Assembly (NCBI GenBank): GCA_963799425.1
Contig: CAWCXA010000019.1
Span: 62,001-126,000, forward strand
Reading direction: 5' to 3'
DNA: 64,000 nucleotides
Source: CAVWSM01 sp963799425
Lineage (GTDB): Bacteria; Actinomycetota; Actinomycetes; Jiangellales; Jiangellaceae
Shown: positions 8,272 to 15,221 of the stretch, one piece after another
How positions within the stretch are numbered: the stretch's first letter is position 1
Layout: each line of letters begins with the position of its first letter
The notes under the pieces: generated by a model
What the model was told of the DNA's origin: nothing
The model's database searches: none
The model's input: only the letters and a program-made list of their open reading frames with translations
Made by a program: the position numbers and the translations under genes

Positions 8272-8936
8272 CGGCGTGCTCCTTTCCGTCTTGCGAGTGC
8301 CTCGTCGACGGCCGAACGCAGCCGGCGCGCCGCCTGCTCTGGGTCGGAGGCGGCGAGGATCCCCGACACGACCGCCACACCGGCGGCTCCAGCGGTGACT
8401 GCCTCGGCGGCGCGGCCGGCGTCGACGCCGCCGATCGCGACCACCGGTAGCCGGGTCAGCCGTGTCATCTCCCGCAGCCCATCGAGCCCCAGTGGAGCCG
8501 CGGTATCGGTCTTGGTCGGCGTGCTCCACACGGGGCTCGCGGCGAGGTACGTACACGAGCCGAGCTGCGGATCGTCGAGCTGGACCAGGCTCTCGACCGA
8601 CCAGCCGACCACGGCCGCGGGGCCGAGATCCTCCCTCGCCTTGGCCGGTGGCGCGTCGCTCGTGCCGACGTGGACCCCAGCCGCACCAACCGCGGCTGCG
8701 ACTGCGACGTCGTCGTTGATCAGGAGCGGGACGCCCGCGGGTTCGAGGACGGTCAGCAGCGCACGGGCGGTCTGCTCCAGCTGCTCCGAGGGCGCGCCCT
8801 TGTCGCGCAGCTGAACGAGCGTGACGCCGCCGCGGACGGCAGCCGCTACGACGTCCGTGAGGGGCCGCCTGCCAATGAGGTCGGGGTCGGTGACGAGGTA
8901 CAGCCGAAGGTCGAGCCCAAAAGCGCGTCGCGTCAC
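8268..8936 (-). CDS. thiE: Thiamine-phosphate synthase
   Basis: 222 aa TIM barrel joining HMP-PP and HET-P to thiamine phosphate. The visible motifs are LYLVTDPDLIG, GGVTLVQLRDKGAP (pyrophosphate and Mg contacts), GVHVGTSDAPPAKARE and the phosphate loop VVAIGGVDAGRAAEA. The start is GTG 8936, which overlaps the thiM stop (GTGA); the frame continues upstream inside thiM but that part is not ThiE. Its own stop overlaps the thiD start. Confidence 0.96.
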   Translation of the reverse strand: MTRRAFGLDLRLYLVTDPDLIGRRPLTDVVAAAVRGGVTLVQLRDKGAPSEQLEQTARALLTVLEPAGVPLLINDDVAVAAAVGAAGVHVGTSDAPPAKAREDLGPAAVVGWSVESLVQLDDPQLGSCTYLAASPVWSTPTKTDTAAPLGLDGLREMTRLTRLPVVAIGGVDAGRAAEAVTAGAAGVAVVSGILAASDPEQAARRLRSAVDEALARRKGARR

Positions 8937-9727
8937 GACACTCGTACTCCAGCACTGATCGCGGCCTCGTCGAGGCCGTACAGCTCGTCCATCAGCCGCA
9001 GCCGGAGCGTGCCCGGTCCCGGCGCGCCGGCGGCCGCCCGCTCCCCCGCCAGCCCGAAAACGGCCAAGGCCGCGGCTGTCGCCTGCAGCGGGTCGTTGCC
9101 GACCGCCGCGAACGCTGCTACGAGCGCACTCGCCGCGCAACCGAGGGCAGTCACCTTTGCCATCATCGGGTCACCGCCCTCGACGCGAAGGCTGGTTGTC
9201 CCGTCGGTCACCATGTCGATGACACCGGTCACCGCGACTACTCCACCAGTGGCGCCTGCGATCGCCGTTGCCGCCTCGAACGCGTCGTGAACATCGGCGG
9301 TCGAGTCAACGCCCTTGCCACCGAACGTCGCCCCCGCGAGGGCGAGCGCCTCGCTCGCGTTGCACCGTACGACCGACGGCCGCAGGCCAAGCAGCTCGGC
9401 GGCGACCTTGGTGCGGTAGGGCGTGGCGCCGACCCCGACCGGGTCGAGCACCCACGGGATGCCGCGCTGCTGGGCTACGTCGATCGACGCGCGCATGCCC
9501 TCGACCCACGTCGGCGAAAGGGTGCCGATGTTGATGACCAGCGCCGACGAGATGGCGGTGAAGTCCGCGGCCTCCTCGGGGGCGTGCACCATCGCCGGCG
9601 ACGCCCCTGCGGCAAGCAGGACGTTGGCGGACACATCCATGGCGACGTAGTTGGTGATGTTCTGGACGAGCGGGCCTTGCACCCGTACGGCTTCGTACAC
9701 GGCCCAAACCTCGGCGCTCGTCACCAT
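8933..9727 (-). CDS. thiM: Hydroxyethylthiazole kinase
   Basis: 264 aa, salvage enzyme phosphorylating the thiazole alcohol HET. The start is the ATG at 9727, preceded by GGAGGGAG; a TTG 15 nt upstream lacks a ribosome site. Motifs: PLVQNITNYVAMDVSANVLL at the N-terminus, WVLDPVGVGATPYR, and TALGCAASALVAAF in the anion-hole and catalytic-Cys region typical of ThiM. It is first in the thiMED operon, which with ThiM, ThiE and ThiD but no ThiC or ThiG here looks like a salvage and coupling unit. Confidence 0.96.
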   Translation of the reverse strand: MVTSAEVWAVYEAVRVQGPLVQNITNYVAMDVSANVLLAAGASPAMVHAPEEAADFTAISSALVINIGTLSPTWVEGMRASIDVAQQRGIPWVLDPVGVGATPYRTKVAAELLGLRPSVVRCNASEALALAGATFGGKGVDSTADVHDAFEAATAIAGATGGVVAVTGVIDMVTDGTTSLRVEGGDPMMAKVTALGCAASALVAAFAAVGNDPLQATAAALAVFGLAGERAAAGAPGPGTLRLRLMDELYGLDEAAISAGVRVS

Positions 9728-9786
9728 GCGAACTCCCTCCAACGGGAGCCCTGGGCTGCTGGCCGTTCATCGCGGCCAACGACCGT

Positions 9787-9868
9787 GCGGCTCCCTGCGC
9801 CGGCATGACCCGGATCAGGTTCGGCGGGTGTGATCTCAGCCCCCTGCGGGGCACCCCGGCCGTCATAG
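9787..9868 (-). promoter_or_regulatory. TPP riboswitch (THI element) controlling thiMED
   Basis: The minus strand shows the conserved core: a GGGGTGCCCC... P1/P2 side, GGGGGCTGAGATCACACCCG, then GAACCTGATCCGGGTCATGCC and the closing CGCAGGGAG. These CUGAGA and GAACCUGAUC boxes bind thiamine pyrophosphate. Downstream, CTCCC pairs with GGGAG at the thiM ribosome site (about 9730-9746), which suggests translational control through sequestration of the Shine-Dalgarno. Confidence 0.95.
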
Positions 9869-9970
9869 TTTCCGGGCTGACAGTACCCGACCGTTGTCGA
9901 TTCGCGCCTGGTCCGTGCGACATGGTCGTGAGAGGCTGCCGACCGGTAGCCGCGAGCACTAGGAGTCATC

Positions 9971-10309
9971 GTGAAGTACGCGCTGTTGCTGTATGGGGCG
10001 CCCGACGAATGGGCCAACCGGAGCGAAGAGGAACGAGCCAAGACGATGGAGGCGCACTCGGCCTTCTCTGACCTGCTCAGCTCCCGTGACGCGATCCGAG
10101 GTGGCGAGGAGCTGGCGCTCCCCAACTCGGCGACGACGATCCGTAAGAACGGCAGCTCGGTGAGCGTTACCGACGGGCCGTTCACGGAGACCCGCGAGCA
10201 GCTCGGCGGGTTCTACCTGGTGGAGGCCAAAGACCTCGACGAGGCGCTCGAGTTTGCCCACGCGGTTCCCGAGGACATCGTCGAAGTCAGGCCGATCGTG
10301 GAGCAGTGA
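9971..10309 (+). CDS. YCII-related DGPF-domain protein
   Basis: 112 aa; the GTG at 9971 has AGGAG 5 nt upstream. It carries the family motif TDGPFTETREQLGGFYLVEA and the N-terminal KYALLLYG strand. The function of DGPF proteins is not settled, but they are encoded beside ECF42-type sigma factors throughout Actinobacteria, and that is the case here: its stop overlaps the sigma start (GTGA). It may modulate the sigma factor or be its conserved target. Confidence 0.88.
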   Translation: MKYALLLYGAPDEWANRSEEERAKTMEAHSAFSDLLSSRDAIRGGEELALPNSATTIRKNGSSVSVTDGPFTETREQLGGFYLVEAKDLDEALEFAHAVPEDIVEVRPIVEQ

Positions 10310-11583
10310 GCAACGACGTCGCTCACCCCGGTGAGTCCTTGGAGCCGCTCGAGCAGGCGCACCGCGAGCACTGGGTGCGCCTGCTGGCGTTGCTCGCCGT
10401 CGAGCTGCGCAGCTTGGACGCGGCAGAGGATGCGCTTGCCGACGCCTTTGCGGAGGCGGCGGGCAACTGGCCTCGCGCAGGTGCGCCGCGCAACCCTGCC
10501 GGCTGGCTCCTGACCACCGCGCGACGGCGCGCAATCGACCGTTCGCGACGCGCAGCCACGATCGAGCGTCGGCTGCCACTGCTGGTGGTCGATGCTCGCG
10601 CAACGGAGACGCCGGAGCCCGGCGAGGATGGCGATGACATCGTGACCACGGTGCAGGACGAGCGGCTGCGGCTGGTGTTCACGGCTTGCCATCCCGCGCT
10701 CGGCGCGGACGCACAGGTCGCACTGACGCTGCGTTATGTGGCTGGGCTGCGCACCCCCGAGGTGGCACGACTGCTGCTCGTCCAGGAGCCAACGATGGCT
10801 GCCAGGTTGACGCGGGCGAAGCACAAGATCGCCCAGGCGGGCATCCCCTACCGCGTCCCCAGCGACGCCGAACTGCCCGACCGGCTCGATGCTGTGCTGG
10901 CGGTGATCTACCTGCTCTTCACCGAGGGGTACGCGGCCTCGGAGGGTGACCGGCTGCTGCGCGATGAGCTTGCTGGTGAGGCGATCCGGCTCGCTCGGTT
11001 GCTCGTCGACCTGATGCCGGACGAGCCTGAGGTGCACGCCCTGCTGGGGTTGTTGCTGCTGCAGCACGCCCGCCGTTCGGCACGCGTCGACGAGGCCGGC
11101 GGGCTCGTGTTGCTGCCCGCGCAGGATCGCTCGCGGTGGGATGCCGCCGAGATCGCCGAAGGGCTGGAGATCGCACGGGAGCTCACTCGACGTCAGGACG
11201 AGGCGGGACCGTACCTGTTGCAGGCCCAGATCGCCGCGCTCCATGCGGATGCTCCGTCCGCCGAGACGACCGACTGGCCGCTGATCGCGGAGCGCTATGG
11301 CCGGCTCGAGTCCCTGACCGGGTCGGCGGTGGTGCGGCTGAACCGGGCGGTCGCCGTCGCGGAGGCGTACGGCGCCGAGAAGGGACTCGAGCTGCTGGAT
11401 GGGCTGGACGAAGCGCTGCGCGGGTATGCCCTGCTGCCGGCAACCCGCGCCGAGCTGTTGCGCAGAGTCGGCCTGTCGATCGAGGCGGCTGCTGCCTACG
11501 ATCGCGCCATCGAGCTCACGGCGAACGATGTCGAGCGGCGGTTTCTCGTCGCGCGGCGGGGCTCGCTGGCGGCTCCGGAATGA
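10306..11583 (+). CDS. ECF42-type RNA polymerase sigma factor with TPR-like C-terminus
   Basis: 425 aa. Residues about 15-85 are sigma region 2 (LDAAEDALADAFAEAAGNWP, NPAGWLLTTARRRAIDRSRR). Region 4 covers about 120-175 (FTACHPALGADAQVALTLRY, LRTPEVARLLLVQEPTMAAR). Residues 180-425 form the long helical, TPR-like extension of this group, with the conserved VIYLLFTEGY. No anti-sigma gene is adjacent; the C-terminal extension is thought to regulate these factors. It is translationally coupled to the DGPF gene. Its stop codon lies inside the left arm of a long palindrome. Confidence 0.9.
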   Translation: MSNDVAHPGESLEPLEQAHREHWVRLLALLAVELRSLDAAEDALADAFAEAAGNWPRAGAPRNPAGWLLTTARRRAIDRSRRAATIERRLPLLVVDARATETPEPGEDGDDIVTTVQDERLRLVFTACHPALGADAQVALTLRYVAGLRTPEVARLLLVQEPTMAARLTRAKHKIAQAGIPYRVPSDAELPDRLDAVLAVIYLLFTEGYAASEGDRLLRDELAGEAIRLARLLVDLMPDEPEVHALLGLLLLQHARRSARVDEAGGLVLLPAQDRSRWDAAEIAEGLEIARELTRRQDEAGPYLLQAQIAALHADAPSAETTDWPLIAERYGRLESLTGSAVVRLNRAVAVAEAYGAEKGLELLDGLDEALRGYALLPATRAELLRRVGLSIEAAAAYDRAIELTANDVERRFLVARRGSLAAPE

Positions 11584-11666
11584 CCACGTCCAGCAGGTTT
11601 GACCCCGCACTGACAGGCCTTAAGCCCTGTTGGTGCGGGGTGTCCCCTGCTGGACGTGGTCATTCC
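11577..11666. terminator. Long palindromic element, repeat family A copy 1, between convergent genes
   Basis: The outer arms 11577-11597 and 11646-11666 are a perfect 21-bp inverted repeat (GGAATGACCACGTCCAGCAGG and its complement). The inner arms (GACCCCGCAC / GTGCGGGG, and ACAGG / CCTGT) extend the hairpin to its loop. The left arm contains the TGA of the sigma gene and the right arm ends 11 bp before the ilvC stop, so it probably terminates both convergent transcripts. A related copy lies at 48469-48538, also between convergent genes. Confidence 0.8.
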
Positions 11667-11677
11667 CGGCGGGGTGA

Positions 11678-12706
11678 TCAACGCGCGGCGGTGCCCTCCA
11701 CGTAGTCGTCGTCGGCGGGCTTGATCCAGCTCATGAGCTTGCGCAGCTCGCGGCCGGTGGCCTCGATAGGGTGCGCCTCGCCCTCGGCGCGGTACTGCTT
11801 GAACTTCGGCGCGCCGGCGTCCTGGTCAGCAATGAACTCGGCGGCCCAGGTGCCGTCCTGGATCGCGGTCAGCGCGTCGCGCATCCGCTGCTTGACCGAC
11901 GCGTCGATGATCTTGGGGCCGGTCGTGTAGTCGCCGTACTCCGCCGTGTCAGAGACCGACCAGCGCTGCTTGGCGATGCCGCCCTCGTACATCAGGTCGA
12001 CGATGAGCTTGAGCTCGTGCAGCACCTCGAAATAGGCGATCTCCGGCTGGTAGCCCGCCTCGGTCATTACCTCGAAGCCGCTCTGGACGAGCCGCGACAC
12101 ACCACCACACAGGACCGTCTGCTCGCCGAACAGGTCGGTCTCGGTCTCCTCGGTGAAGGTGGTCTTGATGCCGCCGGCGCGTAGGCCGCCGATGGCCTTT
12201 GCGTACGACAGCACGAGCGGCCACGCCTGGCCCGTCGCGTCCTGCTCGACCGCCACGAGCACGGGCACGCCCCGGCCCTCGGTGTACTCGCGGCGGACCA
12301 GGTGACCGGGTCCCTTCGGCGCGACCATCACGACGTCGACACCTGCAGGCGGCTTGATGTAGCCGAACCGGATGTTGAAGCCGTGCCCGAAGAACAGCGC
12401 ATCGCCGTCCTGCAGGTTGGGCTCGATCTCGTTCTTGTACAGGTCACGTTGCGCCGGGTCCGGTGCCAGGATCATGATCACGTCGGACTCCGCGGCCGCC
12501 GCAGCCGGCGTCACAACCCGCAGCCCCTCGGCCTCCGCCTTGGGGCGGCTTCGCGATCCCTCCGGCAGGCCGACGCGTACGTCGACGCCCGAGTCGCGCA
12601 GCGACAGCGCGTGGGCGTGGCCCTGACTGCCGTAGCCGATCACCGCGACCACACGGCCTTGGATCACCGAGAGGTCGGCGTCGTTGTCGTAGAACAGTTC
12701 TGCCAC
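11678..12706 (-). CDS. ilvC: Ketol-acid reductoisomerase (NADP)
   Basis: 342 aa, class I length. Converts acetolactate or acetohydroxybutyrate to dihydroxy acids in valine/isoleucine synthesis. The start is GTG 12706 with AGGAGAA upstream. NADPH-binding motif VAVIGYGSQGHAHALSLRDSG; catalytic and metal residues in VAPKGPGHLVRREY, ETETDLFGEQTVLCGG and YFEVLHELKLIVDLMYEGG. Last gene of the ilvBNC operon, 43 bp after ilvN. It converges on the ECF42 sigma gene across the family A palindrome. Confidence 0.98.
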   Translation of the reverse strand: MAELFYDNDADLSVIQGRVVAVIGYGSQGHAHALSLRDSGVDVRVGLPEGSRSRPKAEAEGLRVVTPAAAAAESDVIMILAPDPAQRDLYKNEIEPNLQDGDALFFGHGFNIRFGYIKPPAGVDVVMVAPKGPGHLVRREYTEGRGVPVLVAVEQDATGQAWPLVLSYAKAIGGLRAGGIKTTFTEETETDLFGEQTVLCGGVSRLVQSGFEVMTEAGYQPEIAYFEVLHELKLIVDLMYEGGIAKQRWSVSDTAEYGDYTTGPKIIDASVKQRMRDALTAIQDGTWAAEFIADQDAGAPKFKQYRAEGEAHPIEATGRELRKLMSWIKPADDDYVEGTAAR

Positions 12707-12749
12707 GAGGGCTTCTCCTTGTCATTGTCTGGTTTGAGCGGGCGCGACG

Positions 12750-13280
12750 TCAGGCGGAACGGTCAAGCGACTTGAAGGCCCGGTCGGTCATCGAGCGCGA
12801 CCCGCGTGCGACGGCGACCATGCCGGACTGGACGAGCTCTTTGATGCCGTACGGCTCTAGGACGCGCAACAGCGCCTCCAGCTTGTCCGACGACCCGGTG
12901 GCCTCGATCGTGACCGCGTCCGGCGCAACGTCGACCACGTGAGCGCGAAACAGCTGCACGGTCTCCAGGAGGTGCGAGCGGGTCTCGGCGTCTGCCTTGA
13001 CCTTGACCAGCAGCAGCTCGCGCTGCACCGACGTCGCCGGGTCGAGCTCGACGATCTTGATGACGTTGACCAGCTTGTTGAGCTGCTTGGTCACTTGCTC
13101 GAGCGGGCGCTCGTCGACGTTGACAACGATCGTCATGCGGCTGACCGCGGGGTGCTCGGTCGGGCCGACCGCGAGCGAGTCGATGTTGAACCCGCGGCGG
13201 GCGAACAGCACGGCCACTCGGGCCAGGACACCCGGCTTGTTCTCGACCAATACGGATAACGTATGCGTGCTCTGGCTCAT
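12750..13280 (-). CDS. ilvN: Acetolactate synthase small (regulatory) subunit
   Basis: 176 aa. The N-terminal ACT domain (LSVLVENKPGVLARVAVLFA, GFNIDSLAVG) binds valine for feedback inhibition of the large subunit. The C-terminal half (ELLLVKVKADAETRSHLLE) is the second regulatory domain of full-length small subunits. The start is ATG 13280, 4 bp after the ilvB stop. Serves with IlvB as acetohydroxyacid synthase. Confidence 0.97.
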   Translation of the reverse strand: MSQSTHTLSVLVENKPGVLARVAVLFARRGFNIDSLAVGPTEHPAVSRMTIVVNVDERPLEQVTKQLNKLVNVIKIVELDPATSVQRELLLVKVKADAETRSHLLETVQLFRAHVVDVAPDAVTIEATGSSDKLEALLRVLEPYGIKELVQSGMVAVARGSRSMTDRAFKSLDRSA

Positions 13281-13284
13281 GTGG

Positions 13285-15051
13285 TCAGGACTCCTCACGG
13301 TCCCACTCGGGCGCAATGCCGCGGGCGTACTGGATGTCGTCGTTGCTTGTCCCCGCGGCCACCATCGGCCACACCATCGCATCGCGGTGGACGGTGAAGT
13401 CGACCACCACCGGCCGGTCGGTGACGGCCATCGCCTTCTCGATCGTCGCGTCGACGTCGGCGGCGGTGTCACAGCGCAACCCCACGCATCCGTAGGCGTC
13501 GGCCAGCTTGACGAAGTCGGGAATGCGGGCCGAATGCAGATCGGTGTTGGAGTAGCGACCGCCGTAGAACAGCGTCTGCCACTGGCGCACCATGCCGAGT
13601 GACTCGTTGTTGATGATGGCGACCTTGATCGGGATTCCTTCCAGCGCGCAGGTCGCGAGCTCCTGGTTGGTCATCTGGAAGCAGCCATCTCCGTCGATCG
13701 CCCACACGATCGCGTCGGGTCGGCCCACCTGGGCGCCCATCGCGGCGGGTACGGCGAAGCCCATGGTCCCCAGCCCGCCGGAGTTGAACCAGTGACCCGG
13801 CTTCTCGAACGAGATGAACTGCGAAGCCCACATCTGGTGCTGGCCCACGCCGGCAACGTAGTAGGCGTCCGGCCCGGCGATCCTGCCCAGCCGCTGGATC
13901 ACGTGCTGGGGCGACAGGCTGCCGTCCTCCGGCTCCGAGAACCCGACCGGATAGCGGTTTCGCAACTCGTCGAGCTGCCGCCACCAGGCGCCGTAGTCGC
14001 CGCGCCGGCCGGCCTCTTGCTCGGTGCGCAACGCCACGACGAGATCGGAGATGACTTCCAGGCAGTCGCCGACGATCGGGACATCAGCCGTACGGTTCTT
14101 GGAGATCTCGGCTGGGTCGATGTCGGCATGCACGATCGTCGCGTCGGGTGCGAAGGTCGACAGCTTGCCCGTGACGCGGTCGTCGAAGCGCGCACCCAGC
14201 GCGATGATCAGGTCGCCCTTCTGCAAAGCGCCCACCGCGGCCACGGTGCCGTGCATGCCGGGCATCCCGAGGTGCTGTGGGTGGCTGTCCGGGAATGCGC
14301 CGCGCGCCATCAATGTGGTGATCACAGGTGCACCCGAAATCTCGGCCAGCTCGCGGAGCACGGCCGCGGCGCCTGCCTTGACCACGCCACCCCCCACGTA
14401 GAGCACGGGGCGACGCGAGTCGACCAGCAGTCGCGCTGCCTCCCGCACCTGCCGCGCATGCGGACGCGTCACCGGCCGGTAGCCGGGCAGATCGATCTCC
14501 GGCGGCCAGCTGAACGTGGTCGTGGCCTGCAGAGCGTCCTTGGTCACGTCGACGAGCACCGGGCCGGGTCGGCCCGTGCCCGCGATGTGGAAGGCCTCCG
14601 CGATCGCGCGCGGGATCTCCGCCGCGTCCGTGATGAGGTAGTTGTGCTTGGTCACGGGCATCGTGATGCCCCTGATGTCGGCCTCCTGGAAGGCGTCGGT
14701 GCCGATCGCTGAGCTGGGCACCTGGCCCGTGACAGCCACGATCGGGACCGAGTCCATGTAGGCGTCGGTGATCGGCGTGACGAGGTTGGTTGCCCCTGGA
14801 CCGCTGGTCGCCATGCAGACACCGACCCGGCCGGTGGCGAGTGCATACCCCTGCGCCGCGTGACCGGCCCCCTGCTCGTGCCGGACGAGTATGTGCCGGA
14901 TGCGACGCGAGTCGAGCAGCGGGTCGTACGCCGGCAGGATCGCGCCGCCCGGGATGCCGAAGACGGTCTCGACACCGGCTTCCTCCAACGCGCGGATGAG
15001 GCTTTGCGCGCCAGTCATCACCTGCGACGCGCTCGCGTGTTGCTCGGTCAT
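13285..15051 (-). CDS. ilvB: Acetolactate synthase large (catalytic) subunit
   Basis: 588 aa ThDP enzyme condensing pyruvate with pyruvate or 2-oxobutyrate. N-terminal PYR domain has the catalytic Glu in LVRHEQGAGHAAQGYA; the middle FAD-binding domain contains LIIALGARFDDRVTGKL. The C-terminal PP domain has the metal/ThDP motif IDGDGCFQMTNQELATC ... NNESLGMVRQWQ. The start is ATG 15051. It lies about 100 nt downstream of a leader peptide and attenuator, so expression should respond to charged branched-chain tRNAs. Confidence 0.98.
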   Translation of the reverse strand: MTEQHASASQVMTGAQSLIRALEEAGVETVFGIPGGAILPAYDPLLDSRRIRHILVRHEQGAGHAAQGYALATGRVGVCMATSGPGATNLVTPITDAYMDSVPIVAVTGQVPSSAIGTDAFQEADIRGITMPVTKHNYLITDAAEIPRAIAEAFHIAGTGRPGPVLVDVTKDALQATTTFSWPPEIDLPGYRPVTRPHARQVREAARLLVDSRRPVLYVGGGVVKAGAAAVLRELAEISGAPVITTLMARGAFPDSHPQHLGMPGMHGTVAAVGALQKGDLIIALGARFDDRVTGKLSTFAPDATIVHADIDPAEISKNRTADVPIVGDCLEVISDLVVALRTEQEAGRRGDYGAWWRQLDELRNRYPVGFSEPEDGSLSPQHVIQRLGRIAGPDAYYVAGVGQHQMWASQFISFEKPGHWFNSGGLGTMGFAVPAAMGAQVGRPDAIVWAIDGDGCFQMTNQELATCALEGIPIKVAIINNESLGMVRQWQTLFYGGRYSNTDLHSARIPDFVKLADAYGCVGLRCDTAADVDATIEKAMAVTDRPVVVDFTVHRDAMVWPMVAAGTSNDDIQYARGIAPEWDREES

Positions 15052-15092
15052 CTCGGCCTTCTTCGTCGGTTGTACGAAACTTGCCTCACCAT

Positions 15093-15129
15093 AGAAAAGG
15101 CCCCTCGGCCCAGTGGGCGAACGAGGGGC
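15093..15129 (-). terminator. ilvBNC attenuator (intrinsic terminator)
   Basis: Read on the minus strand, GCCCCTCG (15129-15122) pairs with CGAGGGGC (15107-15100), with a smaller GCCCA/TGGGC stem inside the loop, followed by CTTTTCT. It lies between the leader-peptide stop and ilvB, as expected of an amino-acid attenuator. Confidence 0.85.
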
Positions 15130-15160
15130 GCGCGACGACCTAGTGCGTTAGTCGTCGCGC
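15130..15160 (-). promoter_or_regulatory. Leader hairpin overlapping the ilv leader-peptide stop
   Basis: GCGCGACGAC (15160-15151 on the minus strand) and GTCGTCGCGC (15139-15130) are perfect 10-bp arms around an 11-nt loop that contains the TAA of the leader peptide. A ribosome stalled at the Ile/Leu/Val codons would cover or free this stem, making it the pause or antiterminator-competing structure of the attenuation switch. Confidence 0.65.
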
Positions 15161-15189
15161 TGCACGAGTACGAGAATGCTCTGCGGCAT
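15148..15189 (-). CDS. ilvL: ilvBNC leader peptide
   Basis: 13 codons from ATG 15189 to TAA 15148: MPQSILVLVQRDD. Five consecutive branched-chain codons (Ile-Leu-Val-Leu-Val) act as a supply sensor for isoleucine, leucine and valine. The hairpin at its stop and the terminator just after it complete a classical attenuator. It starts 33 nt after the GGDEF/EAL gene ends, so the operon promoter probably lies at the end of that gene. Confidence 0.85.
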   Translation of the reverse strand: MPQSILVLVQRDD

Positions 15190-15221
15190 GGAGGAACTCT
15201 TTCCGTCCGCCCGCGGGCGCG

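Noticed and set aside
8941..9140. N-terminal extension of thiE inside thiM
   Set aside because: Residues upstream of the GTG at 8936 are unlike ThiE; the GTGA overlap with thiM sets the start.
11577..11666. Insertion sequence or MITE with its own transposase
   Set aside because: No transposase and no target-site duplication could be seen; kept as a palindromic repeat and terminator.
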